Notes: generated from the sequence alone by a model not told the origin. DNA of 64,000 nt from Paraburkholderia ferrariae NBRC 106233 (GCF_000685035.1 NZ_BAYB01000008.1:62001-126000), one strand, 5' to 3'; positions 16,643 through 24,788 are shown, numbered from the stretch's first letter. A program made the numbers and translations.

Positions 16643-17539
16643 CTACAGCTTCTCGTTGCTCAACGCTGCCGCCAGATAATCGATCAGCAGCCGCGTGCGC
16701 TGCGGCATCGTTTTGGTCCGCGCCCAGATCGCGTTCAACGGCATCGACTCGATCGCGTAGTCGCCGAGCAATTGCTCCACGAGCCCTGCGTCCAGCCATT
16801 CCCGAATCTGCCAATGCGCCGCGACGCCAATTCCCAGACCGCTCGCGACGCCGGCGTTCACGCCGGCCACCTGATCGCTGTCGAAGCGACCCTGTACGCT
16901 CACGTCGATTCTGCTGCCGTCGCGTGCGGCAAAGCTCCAGCGCCCGGCATGGGCGACCCCGCTGCGGATCACGCAGTCGTGTCTCGCGAGATCCGCCGGA
17001 TGAGCCGGACGCCCGCGTTCGGCCAGATAGCGCGGCGCCGCGAATACCACCCGGCGAACCGTGCCGATACGGCGCGCGACCAACCCCGAATCCGGTATTT
17101 CACCGATGCGAATCGTGACGTCGGCGCCGCTTTCGACCGGATCGACGAATGCCTCGGTGAGATCCAGCGAGAGCGCGAGTGAAGGATGGCGCTGCAGAAA
17201 TTCGCCGGCCAGCGGTGCGATGTATTTCGGCCCAAATAGCGTGGGCGCATTGACGCGCAGGCGCCCCGTGAGCCGATGCGCCTCCTCCGCCAATTCCGTG
17301 CGCGCAAGTTCGAGCCCGGACAAGGCCGCCTTGACACGCTCGTAAAAGCGCATTCCGGCCTCACTCGGCACGCACGTTCGCGTGGTCCGCACAATCAGCG
17401 TCGTGCGGTGCGCCTGTTCGAGCAGTTGCAGCGACCGGCTCACCGTTTGCAGCGAGCGTCCGAGCCGGTGAGCCGCACGTGTCAGGCTGCCCTCTTCGAC
17501 GACGCACACGAAGATTTCAAGCTCGCGCAATGCATCCAT
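16643..17539 (-). CDS. LysR-type transcriptional regulator
   Basis: This is a 298-residue LysR regulator of the CrgA/AaeR-like group. Residues 1-60 are the winged helix-turn-helix (EIFVCVVEEGSLTRAAHRLG), and the remainder is a periplasmic-binding-protein-like effector domain (GRLRVNAPTLFGPKYIAPLAGEF and later VNAGVASGLGIGVAAHWQ). The ATG at 17539 begins the standard MDALRELEIF N-terminus; an inverted repeat lies just upstream. The divergent neighbours are an MFS exporter and an alpha/beta hydrolase, which it probably controls. The signal is not known. Confidence 0.92.
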   Translation of the reverse strand: MDALRELEIFVCVVEEGSLTRAAHRLGRSLQTVSRSLQLLEQAHRTTLIVRTTRTCVPSEAGMRFYERVKAALSGLELARTELAEEAHRLTGRLRVNAPTLFGPKYIAPLAGEFLQRHPSLALSLDLTEAFVDPVESGADVTIRIGEIPDSGLVARRIGTVRRVVFAAPRYLAERGRPAHPADLARHDCVIRSGVAHAGRWSFAARDGSRIDVSVQGRFDSDQVAGVNAGVASGLGIGVAAHWQIREWLDAGLVEQLLGDYAIESMPLNAIWARTKTMPQRTRLLIDYLAAALSNEKL

Positions 17540-17545
17540 TCGCCG

Positions 17546-17568
17546 ATTCTCCCATAATAATGGAGAAT
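17546..17568. promoter_or_regulatory. palindrome in the LysR/MFS divergent promoter
   Basis: ATTCTCC at 17546-17552 and GGAGAAT at 17562-17568 form a perfect 7-bp inverted repeat around a 9-base AT-rich centre. It sits seven bases before the LysR start and about 80 bases before the MFS start. This is a suitable place for LysR autoregulation and activation of the divergent genes. It also contains T-N11-A spacing expected of LysR sites. Confidence 0.45.
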
Positions 17569-17650
17569 ATATCCTGATTTTGCATGATTGTTGTTTAAGG
17601 AAGCGAGGGTAGTATCGGGACATCATCACTTCAAGGCGTAACCGATCACC

Positions 17651-18868
17651 ATGCAAACGCCCGACATTCGATGTTCCCGTCTTCCCGCCGCGTCGCAGTC
17701 GGCGGTGCCCGTCGCATGGTTTGCCGTCATGGTCGCGGTGGCGGTATTGCCGCTCTACGCATCGCAAACATTGCTGGTTTCTCTGGATGCGTCGCTGCAT
17801 CTCGGTTCAAAGGCAACCCTCATTACCGGCCTGACGATGCTCGGCTACGCGGTGGGCCTCGTCACACTCGTACCGCTGACCGATCGCTTTTCTAACCGGC
17901 CACTGATTGCCGCCACGCTGATCGCGCAGATCGTATGTCTGTTCGCCTCGGCAGTCGCGCCAGTCGCGTGGGTCTTTCTCGTGGCGACCTTCGCACTGGG
18001 CGTCACGGCGAGCGTCGTTCAGATGCTGGTGCCTGCCGCGGCGTCGCTCGCACCGGTCGCTTCGCGAGGCGCGGTGGTCGGCACTGTCATGAGCGGCCTG
18101 ATGCTCGGCATCATGCTGTCGCGACCCATCGCGGCATTTGTTGGCGGCTTGCTCGGCTGGCGCGCGTTCTATGCCGGGGATGCGATGGTACTTGCGGCGG
18201 TTGCACTGGTTGTGCTGAAGCGCCTGCCCGACGTGCGGCCCGTCGGCACGCTGCCGTATCGGACGCTGCTCGCTTCGATGGCACAGATCGTCGCGCGCGA
18301 GCCGGTACTCCGTCGCAGGGCGCTCTATCAGGGCCTCTTGATGGCAGGATTCAATCTCTTCTGGAGCAGCGTCGCGATTGTGTTGTCACGCGCGCCGCTT
18401 CATCTCGACAGCTACGCCATCGCGATTTTTGCGCTGGCCGGCAGCGGAGGCGTGATAGGCGCGCCGCTCGCCGGGCGCGCCGCGGACCGCGGCCACGACG
18501 TGGGTGCTGCGATCGTCGCCCACGGGCTCGCTATCCTCGCCGTGTTGATTGCTGCCGCCAGCATCCATCAGGGCATACCGCGCACCGTGGCAGTCGTCAT
18601 GCTTGCTCTCGCGGCACTTCTGATCGATAGCGGCGTCGTGGGGGATCAGGCCATTGGCCGTCGCGCGATCAATATGCTCACCCAGGAATCGCGAGGCCGG
18701 ATCAATGGCCTGTTCACCGGTCTGTTTTTCGTCGGCAGTGCTGTTGGCGCCACACTCGCCGGGCCAGTGCTCGCCCGTTTCGGCTGGTTGGGCGTTTGCG
18801 CTGCGACGCTTTTCTTCTTTGCGGCGGCCACGCTGCTGCATCTCCGCGACACCATCCGCAAGGCCTGA
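17651..18868 (+). CDS. MFS transporter (DHA1-like efflux/uptake permease)
   Basis: This 405-residue inner-membrane protein has twelve predicted membrane helices in two groups of six. The loop between helices 2 and 3 reads PLTDRFSNRPLI, a diverged form of the MFS GxxxDRxGRR motif, and GLMLGIMLSRPIAAFVGG in helix 5 is the motif C-like signature of drug/proton antiporters. The relatives I would expect are YgaY/YtbD-like exporters. The substrate is not known. It lies 31 bases before an alpha/beta hydrolase on the same strand and opposite a LysR regulator, suggesting one stimulus drives export and hydrolysis of a related small molecule. Confidence 0.9.
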   Translation: MQTPDIRCSRLPAASQSAVPVAWFAVMVAVAVLPLYASQTLLVSLDASLHLGSKATLITGLTMLGYAVGLVTLVPLTDRFSNRPLIAATLIAQIVCLFASAVAPVAWVFLVATFALGVTASVVQMLVPAAASLAPVASRGAVVGTVMSGLMLGIMLSRPIAAFVGGLLGWRAFYAGDAMVLAAVALVVLKRLPDVRPVGTLPYRTLLASMAQIVAREPVLRRRALYQGLLMAGFNLFWSSVAIVLSRAPLHLDSYAIAIFALAGSGGVIGAPLAGRAADRGHDVGAAIVAHGLAILAVLIAAASIHQGIPRTVAVVMLALAALLIDSGVVGDQAIGRRAINMLTQESRGRINGLFTGLFFVGSAVGATLAGPVLARFGWLGVCAATLFFFAAATLLHLRDTIRKA

Positions 18869-18899
18869 TCGATCACCCGATATTCCAGGGAGAACTAAT

Positions 18900-19781
18900 A
18901 TGTCCGATTCACACACCGGAATGCGTTACCGTAGCATCGCAGTTGACGGACTCGACATTTTCTATCGCGAGACCGGGCCGAAAGACGCGCCAGCCATTCT
19001 TCTGCTGCATGGCTTTCCTTCGTCGTCGCGCATGTACGCCACGCTCATGCCGCTGCTCGCCGACACGTACCGCCTCATTGCGCCGGACTATCCGGGCTTC
19101 GGCCATTCGAGCGCGCCGCCGCCCGATCAATTTACCTATACGTTCGATCATCTCGCGGACGTGATGGCACACTTTGTCGAAGCCCTTGAACTCAACGACT
19201 ATGCGCTATTCGTGCAGGACTACGGTGGCCCGGTGGGATTGCGGCTGGCGCAGCGCTGGCCTGAGCGCGTGCGCGCATTGATCGTGCAGAACGCGGTCGC
19301 GCACGAAGAGGGGCTCGGACCACTATGGAATACGCGCAAGGCGTTCTGGAACGATCGCGCGGCGCACGAACCGGCGCTACGGGCCAACCTGCTTTCCTTC
19401 GAAGCGACGCGGCTGCGCCACGTGGGACGTAGCCCGAACCCCGAGCGCTACGATCCCGATAGCTGGACCGACGAATTTTCGTTCCTCTCCCGGCCCGGTC
19501 AGATCGACATTCAGACCGAACTCTTCTACGACTATCGAACCAATGTCGAGCGTTATCCCCAATGGCAGCGCTATCTGCGCGAACATCGGCCGCCGACGCT
19601 CGTGCTGTGGGGGCAATACGATCCCTCCTTCGAGGTGGCGGGCGCGCATGCCTATGGACGAGACATACCGGACGCGGAGATTCATCTGCTCGAAGGCGGT
19701 CATTTCGTTCTCGACGAAGCCTGCGACGAAGCCGCGGCGCTGACGAGGCGCTTTCTCGCGGCGCAACGGGAGCCCGCGTAA
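18900..19781 (+). CDS. alpha/beta hydrolase, haloalkane-dehalogenase/epoxide-hydrolase-like
   Basis: This is a 293-residue cytosolic alpha/beta hydrolase. The oxyanion motif HGFPSSS is at 37-43. The nucleophile position is Asp107 in QDYGGPVG, as in haloalkane dehalogenases and epoxide hydrolases, not the Ser of esterases. A later acid lies in the GQYDPSFE segment, and the base is the His of EGGHFVLDE near the C-terminus. The family therefore predicts an ester intermediate on Asp, but the real substrate is unknown; many such proteins are not dehalogenases. The ATG at 18900 has a GGAG nine bases before it. It is the second gene of the MFS operon. Confidence 0.88.
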   Translation: MSDSHTGMRYRSIAVDGLDIFYRETGPKDAPAILLLHGFPSSSRMYATLMPLLADTYRLIAPDYPGFGHSSAPPPDQFTYTFDHLADVMAHFVEALELNDYALFVQDYGGPVGLRLAQRWPERVRALIVQNAVAHEEGLGPLWNTRKAFWNDRAAHEPALRANLLSFEATRLRHVGRSPNPERYDPDSWTDEFSFLSRPGQIDIQTELFYDYRTNVERYPQWQRYLREHRPPTLVLWGQYDPSFEVAGAHAYGRDIPDAEIHLLEGGHFVLDEACDEAAALTRRFLAAQREPA

Positions 19782-19980
19782 GACGCTAAACTTTGACACG
19801 CCAGCCCAGCGGTTCCATCAATTTGTTGCATCGACCGGTTGAATCCGCAGTCGGCTACGGCCGACCGCGTCGGACGGCAGCCAGTTCCGGTCACACGATC
19901 AGTGAGCGAAGATCGCCGACAATCGGGCCGGGGGGGTACTCCCGGTAGACTTCGGTTCTTGCCAATCTCGCGGCGACAAC

Positions 19981-20784
19981 ATGGACACCCAGCTTTGGAT
20001 CATATGCGGGCTTACATTCGTAATCCATGTGATCGCGACGCTTGCGTATGCAGTTCGGATTGCGGGTGTTCGCACGCGCCGCATCGCCGTGTCATTTTCT
20101 CTATTCGGGATCATCGCCCTGGTTTCCCGGACGGCAAATTCCTTTCAGGGGCCATTCATAGCGAAGCGGGTTGAGCTCGATATCGCTCATCACATGGAGC
20201 AGGGTCTGCTCGGCGACTTTCGGCTTTTCCTGCTGACCGCTACTGTGGCAAGCACTGTCGGCGCGTTTCTAATTCCCACGTTCCAGCGTTATTTCAGCCG
20301 CGCTGTCGATCACTTTCAAGCAAATCGCTCGATCCCTCGCCTGCTACTCCATGTCTTCAGTCGCGAGGGCATCAGCTACATTCGGCTTGGAGCGCAGTTC
20401 CCTTCGCGACACAACGTCACCCAACTGGCAACTGGCGCAGGCGTTTCCTGGAAAGTTATAGGGCTGAACGTTATCGCGATGGCGATTTGGACGGTCGGTG
20501 TTTTCGCGTCACTTTATGCTGGATACCTGAAGCCCGACTTGCGAGTGACATGCGCGAACCTTTCATCCGTTATCAATGGCTTCGCGACCGTGGTATTGGC
20601 GGTCGTCATCGATCCGCAGGTTTCAGTGATGACGGACGATGTAATCGAAGGCCGGAACTCGGAAAATAGCTTTCGGCGCGCCATTACAACTCTCGCAGGC
20701 GCACGCGTTCTCGGGACGCTTTGTGCGCAGGCGGTGCTCGTTCCTGCGGCGTTAATGATTGTTCGCATCGCTGAACTCATTTAG
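19981..20784 (+). CDS. amj: Amj family (DUF2837) lipid II flippase homologue
   Basis: This is a 267-residue polytopic membrane protein with about six hydrophobic segments. The family core is clear: AYAVRIAGVRTRRIAVSFSL, then IIALVSRTANSFQGPF, and a late TVVLAVVIDPQVSVMTDDV segment. Amj was described in Bacillus subtilis as an alternative lipid II flippase that replaces MurJ under antibiotic or antagonist stress. Whether this betaproteobacterial homologue flips lipid II is inference from the family. No clear ribosome site precedes the ATG. The gene and its right-hand neighbours have more A and T than the flanks and lie between unrelated operons, which suggests an inserted accessory block. Confidence 0.8.
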   Translation: MDTQLWIICGLTFVIHVIATLAYAVRIAGVRTRRIAVSFSLFGIIALVSRTANSFQGPFIAKRVELDIAHHMEQGLLGDFRLFLLTATVASTVGAFLIPTFQRYFSRAVDHFQANRSIPRLLLHVFSREGISYIRLGAQFPSRHNVTQLATGAGVSWKVIGLNVIAMAIWTVGVFASLYAGYLKPDLRVTCANLSSVINGFATVVLAVVIDPQVSVMTDDVIEGRNSENSFRRAITTLAGARVLGTLCAQAVLVPAALMIVRIAELI

Positions 20785-20975
20785 CGCGGCGACCAATACT
20801 GGAAATCGCGAACGTCTCTCTCTCGCCGCACTGAACCACATGTGTCGGGCAGCACGCGGCCACTACCGGTCGTTCGACATCGACGCATGAATCGTCGACA
20901 ATTAGGTTCATCGCCTTTATTGGCATCTGCCCGGCCATCCCTGTTGAGGGCGAAAAAACCTTAGAGGAGTCTTCT

Positions 20976-21293
20976 GTGGCATGCGCCCGATGCGATGATC
21001 TTTGCGTTCGGTATGCAATCAGGCACCCTCGCGAGCTACACAAAGCGATACAGATCGCAGCGGAGAACATTGCGGATAAAACGCTTGTAGAAGTGATTCC
21101 CGACAGCCCTTGCGTCTCCGTCTCATTTGACAAACTCGCGGCGGGTGCCGCATGGGACGACTACGTCGAGTACCATTTTCGCTGCCTGCATTGCAATGAA
21201 GCTTTTTGGTTGCGCGCGGAAACGTATCACGGTAGCGGTGGGTACTGGGAACCGAAAGACCCAGCATCGATACGCGACAACATCACCAACTAG
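20976..21293 (+). CDS. small CxxC/CxxC protein, function unknown
   Basis: This is a 105-residue protein starting with GTG at 20976, with GAGGAG seven bases upstream. It carries two widely spaced cysteine pairs, CARC at 3-6 and CLHC about 65 residues later, followed by EAFWLRAETYHGSGGYW. This resembles a single zinc ribbon formed across a beta-sheet domain. No signal peptide or membrane segment is present. I do not recognise the family. The size and the aromatic-rich end are like some immunity proteins, and it is the first of three small orphan genes after amj on the same strand. Confidence 0.6.
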   Translation: MACARCDDLCVRYAIRHPRELHKAIQIAAENIADKTLVEVIPDSPCVSVSFDKLAAGAAWDDYVEYHFRCLHCNEAFWLRAETYHGSGGYWEPKDPASIRDNITN

Positions 21294-21382
21294 CCGCGAA
21301 CGGTGGCGGATTTGGTCGTTCGACGCCGTCACTCAGATCGTCGAAAATTGGTGTCTCCGACATCGGGATTACCTTCTACATC

Positions 21383-21775
21383 ATGCGCAGATTACAGGCA
21401 TCGCGGTTCTATATTGCGGGCGGCGCCGTCGCGGAGCCAGTCTTCATACTGGACGGTGCAGTCTCCGAGTGGCTCTTTGCGTCTGGATTCTGGAAGCGAA
21501 TCAACAGCTCGTTGGGCACGATGTTCGACCAATTCGAAGAGGACGAGGCTGAGCCAACGGTTCTTTTGCAAATTGCGTCTGAGTTAGAGTTTTGCGTTCG
21601 GTCGCTTCACTCGCAGAGTGGAGACACGGTGTGTTTCGTTTGCGGTTGGTCCCCTAGTGGGGACGTCGGCACTGTTGAGGTTCAGCGGAAGGATCTTGTC
21701 TCGCAACTGGTCATGCTACGAAGCCTCCTTGCTTCGGCTGCTGCCAACAGGGAAGTTCTTGAATTCAGTCTTTGA
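21383..21775 (+). CDS. hypothetical protein, possible immunity-like protein
   Basis: This is a 130-residue soluble protein with an acidic middle (FDQFEEDEAEPTVLLQ) and a C-terminal helix. It has no signal peptide and no catalytic motif that I can name. The ribosome site before the ATG at 21383 is weak (GGGATTAC further out), so the start is uncertain. It lies 90 bases after the CxxC protein and 99 bases before the next small gene, all in one direction. The arrangement of short, unrelated acidic proteins side by side is typical of orphan immunity genes, but nothing in the sequence proves that. Confidence 0.5.
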   Translation: MRRLQASRFYIAGGAVAEPVFILDGAVSEWLFASGFWKRINSSLGTMFDQFEEDEAEPTVLLQIASELEFCVRSLHSQSGDTVCFVCGWSPSGDVGTVEVQRKDLVSQLVMLRSLLASAAANREVLEFSL

Positions 21776-21873
21776 CTCCAGCCTGCTATCGAAATGGACG
21801 GGCCACAGCCACTATGTGCCGTTCGATACCCTGAGGTAAATTGTCGCCAGTTACTGTGCAAGGAGCACGACGC

Positions 21874-22197
21874 ATGGATAGTAGGCTATTGCCCGTTGAA
21901 CCGCTGTCGCAGGTTGTATTTATCCACGACTATTTCCAGCTCGTTTTTCAGGAAGAACGGTTCACCGTCTATAACAGGGCTGCAATTGCAGATGGAGAAA
22001 ATGTAATCCGGCAAGGAAGCGTAGGCTTCTGCGACAAACTCGTTGAGTTCATAGGCCAGTCGGTGGTCGCTGTCACGCAAACAGATACTTATGTGCTTTG
22101 CCTTCGCTTTTCAGGTGGCGCGATGTTTCAGGTCGAGGCAGACCAGGATCCGTCGTGGCCAGAAGCCTTCGACTTCATCGGTAGAAGCCAATTCTGA
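21874..22197 (+). CDS. hypothetical protein, DUF6188-like / immunity-like
   Basis: This is a 107-residue soluble protein. The start is set by AAGGAG at about 21859-21864, nine bases before the ATG. The order of segments, FQLVFQEERFTVYNRAAI, then LVEFIGQSVVAVTQTDTYVL, then FSGGAMFQVEAD and WPEAFDFIG, is like small beta-sheet proteins annotated DUF6188 or as immunity proteins of polymorphic toxin systems. I give that as resemblance only. It is the last of the three small genes downstream of amj and is followed by an unusual long inverted repeat. Confidence 0.55.
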   Translation: MDSRLLPVEPLSQVVFIHDYFQLVFQEERFTVYNRAAIADGENVIRQGSVGFCDKLVEFIGQSVVAVTQTDTYVLCLRFSGGAMFQVEADQDPSWPEAFDFIGRSQF

Positions 22198-22256
22198 CAC
22201 ACCGAAATGAATCGCTGAGTCGCCCCGCTGAATGTCTGCTTTGAAGAGATGCAAGT

Positions 22257-22377
22257 GGCCGCAACGGGTCGGGAGTACTCACTGCCGACTGGCCGCTTCC
22301 GGGAGGCGAAATTCCACTGGCCGCTCTCAGGCGATGAATTTGAAGAACGGACTGACGCAACCCGACCCGTTGCGGCC
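22257..22377. repeat. long-looped 17-bp inverted repeat with internal direct repeat
   Basis: GGCCGCAACGGGTCGGG at 22257-22273 is matched exactly, inverted, by CCCGACCCGTTGCGGCC at 22361-22377. The 87-base centre contains two imperfect copies of a unit beginning ACTGGCCGCT, at 22288 and 22316, 28 bases apart. The region 22198-22467 has no gene. This may be a repetitive intergenic element or the footprint of a lost mobile element at the edge of the accessory block. Confidence 0.6.
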
Positions 22378-22467
22378 GGTCATGCCATTGGAGACTCAAC
22401 GGCAGCTAACGAAGTCAAGCCGACTTTCCATGCTGCCGCGCAGAAAAGTGCGTTGACGTCACGCACA

Positions 22468-23205
22468 TTAGTTACGGCCGCCATTTGCCTTGATCACTTG
22501 ACCGTTGACCCAGCCGCTTTCCGGGCTCGCAAGAAAAGAAACGATGTGTGCTATGTCCCCGGGCTCGCCTAACCGACCCAGCGGAATGTCAGCAACGATA
22601 CGCTTGACGAATTCCTCCGAGCGCCCAGCAAAGAACAGTTCCGTAGCAATCGGGCCGGGTGCAACGGCATTGACCGTCACGCTGCGCGTGCCAAGCTCCT
22701 TGGCGAGAGTATGGGTCAGTGCCTCGATTGCGGCCTTGGTCGCAACATAAACGCCATGCGCAGGAAGATAGTTGCCGATGATACTCGTCGACAGGTTGAT
22801 GATGCGTCCACCGTCGCGTACGCGCTTCGCGCCCTCCCGCATCCCATTGAACGCGCCGGTCAGATTCACTGCAATCAGTTGCTGGAAGTCCTCATCTGTC
22901 GTCTGTGCAAGTGGCGCGAGCTTGATGATGCCAGCGTTATTCACCAGCACGTCGACCGGACCGTACGCGGCCTGTGCCTGATCAAACAGCTCTTTGACCG
23001 CTGCCGAATCGGCTACATCGGCGCGAATTGCCTTCGCGCGACCGCCAGCCCGCTCGATAGCGGACACGACTTCCGCGGCCTCCGTCGCGCTGGATGCATA
23101 ATTAACAATGGTGCAGAAACCATCCTGAGCGAGTCGCCTGGCCAGCGCCGCACCGATGCCTTTCGAGGCACCCGTGACGATCGCGGTACGTGTTTCGTTG
23201 GACAT
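22468..23205 (-). CDS. short-chain dehydrogenase/reductase (SDR)
   Basis: This is a 245-residue classical SDR. The Rossmann glycine motif TGASKGIG is near residues 10-17, and NNAG is near residue 88. The catalytic triad is formed by Ser in NLSTSIIG, Tyr in HGVYVATKAA and the Lys four residues later. The end PESGWVNGQVIKANGG is typical of FabG-like and 3-ketoacyl reductases, and NADPH is the likely cofactor. It lies 18 bases downstream of the VOC gene, so the two form one operon, possibly detoxifying a reactive carbonyl or quinone. The substrate is not known. Confidence 0.92.
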   Translation of the reverse strand: MSNETRTAIVTGASKGIGAALARRLAQDGFCTIVNYASSATEAAEVVSAIERAGGRAKAIRADVADSAAVKELFDQAQAAYGPVDVLVNNAGIIKLAPLAQTTDEDFQQLIAVNLTGAFNGMREGAKRVRDGGRIINLSTSIIGNYLPAHGVYVATKAAIEALTHTLAKELGTRSVTVNAVAPGPIATELFFAGRSEEFVKRIVADIPLGRLGEPGDIAHIVSFLASPESGWVNGQVIKANGGRN

Positions 23206-23223
23206 GTATCGCCTCCGCGCACC

Positions 23224-23634
23224 TTAATTCTTGAACGTGCCGCGATACTCGGGCGCAGCATCGGCACGCGTATTCAGTTCGAACATCACGCCGCCGGGCG
23301 CGCGGCAGAAGAAGCGGGAACCGCGGCCGTTGTTAAAGACCTCGGTCTCCATTTCGACGCCAGCGGCCTTGAAGCGTTCGTACAGGTCGCGGACATTATC
23401 GAGGCTCGGCAATTCGAACCCAGCGTGGAACGCCTTGGGCCATGCCGGAACGTCGTTGCTGACATGGTCGATCACGACGTCAAAGCCAGGCCGCTTCAGT
23501 ATGTAGCACTGTTCCCATACACCCGAAACGGTAAAACCCAGGTATTGCTCGAAGAACTTCGCGGTAGCGGCCGTGTCGGCCGAGGGGAAGCTCAGATGGT
23601 TGAGCTTCATGTTTTTGGTCAGATGGTCCATCAT
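23224..23634 (-). CDS. VOC family (glyoxalase-like) protein
   Basis: This is a 136-residue vicinal-oxygen-chelate protein. It has two beta-alpha-beta-beta-beta modules, MKLNHLSFPSADTAATAKFFEQYLGF in the first and AFHAGFELPSLDNVRDLYERFKAAGVEM in the second. A closing GSRFFCRAPGGVMFELN strand contributes the usual metal-binding Glu. Probable ligands are His13 and this Glu. Two adjacent ATGs (23634 and 23631) follow GAGAG; the first is used. With the SDR it forms a two-gene operon below a promoter palindrome. The reaction could be glyoxalase, dioxygenase or an antibiotic-binding role. Confidence 0.85.
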   Translation of the reverse strand: MMDHLTKNMKLNHLSFPSADTAATAKFFEQYLGFTVSGVWEQCYILKRPGFDVVIDHVSNDVPAWPKAFHAGFELPSLDNVRDLYERFKAAGVEMETEVFNNGRGSRFFCRAPGGVMFELNTRADAAPEYRGTFKN

Positions 23635-23680
23635 CGGTCTCTCTTCAGATAGCTGCGGGCACCGTTGCCCGACGAGATTA

Positions 23681-23704
23681 GAATATAAGCAAAAGCTCAT
23701 ATTC
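23681..23704. promoter_or_regulatory. near-perfect palindrome upstream of VOC-SDR operon
   Basis: GAATATAAGC at 23681-23690 and GCTCATATTC at 23695-23704 are inverted copies differing at one position, around AAAA. The site is 47-70 bases upstream of the VOC start in an AT-rich promoter-like stretch. The TetR gene that follows on the same strand is the natural candidate to bind it. Confidence 0.5.
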
Positions 23705-23813
23705 AACAACTCGCATTGCTAGCCAACGACCGTGCGCGCGACGCCCACGTGCAGCCTGCGATCCGGGGAATGTGCAATAGGCAGACTGTCCCGATTGCTC
23801 ACATTTCGTCCGC

Positions 23814-24440
23814 TCACGACCAATCTTTGCGGCTTCGCCAGACCCTCGCCAGATAGCCGAAAGCGGCCGCACGCACGCGATGCTCCAGATTTTGCAGATC
23901 CTGCTCTCCGCGTTCGCCAGCCGAATCCGTCAGCCCCTGAACAATCGCCAGTAAATCGGCCGCAGCCACTTCAGGATGTTCGAGTCGAGGGGCCACGCGT
24001 TTGACAACCGCTATGATCAACGCGTTGAGCCCTGTTTTCTCGATCTCGCCGCGCAGTGCAGGATTGCTCTCCTGCACATCAAGCAAGCGCGCCAGCATCG
24101 GGCGGTGGAGTTGCTGACGTACCGCTGCGCCGATCAGAAATTCGAGCGAAGCCTTACCGCTTCGCTGAGCAAGGGCGGCGGCCGCATCATCGTGGAAACG
24201 CTGCGTTTCTCGCCGGATCAGCGCGAGGGTTAGCGCCTCCTTGCCGGGAAAGTACTGGTATAGCGAGCCGATGCTGACGCCAGCACGCCGGGCGATCGCG
24301 TTCGTATTGAATCCTTCGATTCCATCGGCTTCCAGAACCTGGGCGGCGGCCTCGATGATGGATTCCACGGTTTCTTCTGCGCGAGCCTGGCGCGGCATTT
24401 TGCGCGGATGAATGGGTGTTGGGCGTGGAGACTGGGTCAT
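23814..24440 (-). CDS. TetR family transcriptional regulator
   Basis: This is a 208-residue TetR repressor. The N-terminal helix-turn-helix spans about residues 20-65 (VESIIEAAAQVLEADGIEGFNTNAIARRAGVSIGSLYQYFPGKEAL, given in part), followed by a ligand-binding helical domain. The ATG at 24440 is used; a GTG at 24482 would add 14 residues, and neither has a strong ribosome site. The gene is upstream of the VOC-SDR operon on the same strand with a 180-base gap that holds a palindrome, so it probably represses that operon. Confidence 0.88.
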   Translation of the reverse strand: MTQSPRPTPIHPRKMPRQARAEETVESIIEAAAQVLEADGIEGFNTNAIARRAGVSIGSLYQYFPGKEALTLALIRRETQRFHDDAAAALAQRSGKASLEFLIGAAVRQQLHRPMLARLLDVQESNPALRGEIEKTGLNALIIAVVKRVAPRLEHPEVAAADLLAIVQGLTDSAGERGEQDLQNLEHRVRAAAFGYLARVWRSRKDWS

Positions 24441-24557
24441 GTGTATGCCATTGCGCAGGATATTCCTGATGGGCTTATACACTGCGGCTTAAGCGATGTC
24501 GATCAACGGCGAAGCCGATTCGACCTATGCCTAAAGTCCGTTGTTAGAGCAAAATCA

Positions 24558-24571
24558 GACGTTTAAACGTC
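24558..24571. repeat. perfect 14-bp palindrome upstream of the TetR gene
   Basis: GACGTTTAAACGTC is a complete palindrome 118 bases upstream of the TetR start. The gap 24441-24788 contains no gene. It also holds a loosely repeated TGACCGG motif near 24674 and 24697. The palindrome could be an operator of this TetR or of an unlinked regulator. Confidence 0.35.
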
Positions 24572-24752
24572 GCAGTTGTCTCTCCGGCGACCGTCTCATG
24601 CTGGCCGATTGGGTGAGGTCGCCAACGGCCGCTTAGTGGTACTCCAGTTTGCTAAATCTGAATTTGACTGATTGACCGGTTTGGAGAAAATTGTCTGACC
24701 GGAGTGGGTCTGCAACCGCCTCCAGAGAAACGAGCCCCCCAAAAAATCCCCC

Positions 24753-24781
24753 TTGACAATCTACCTTCCAGTAGATAAAGT
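24753..24781 (+). promoter_or_regulatory. autoregulated tetR promoter with operator
   Basis: A -35 TTGACA at 24753-24758 is followed after 17 bases by TAAAGT at 24776-24781. The spacer is filled by the palindrome ATCTACCTTCCAGTAGAT (24759-24776), built as ATCTAC-N6-GTAGAT. The TetR start is eight bases after the -10 region, so the message has a very short leader or a further-upstream start. A protein bound here would block RNA polymerase, giving negative autoregulation. Confidence 0.7.
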
Positions 24782-24788
24782 CAATCTC

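Noticed and set aside
19782..19980. IS-like or repeat-family sequence before amj (TTGTTGCATCGACCGGTTGA region)
   Set aside because: The text looked familiar, but I saw no inverted ends, target duplication or transposase. I cannot support a mobile element from this window alone.
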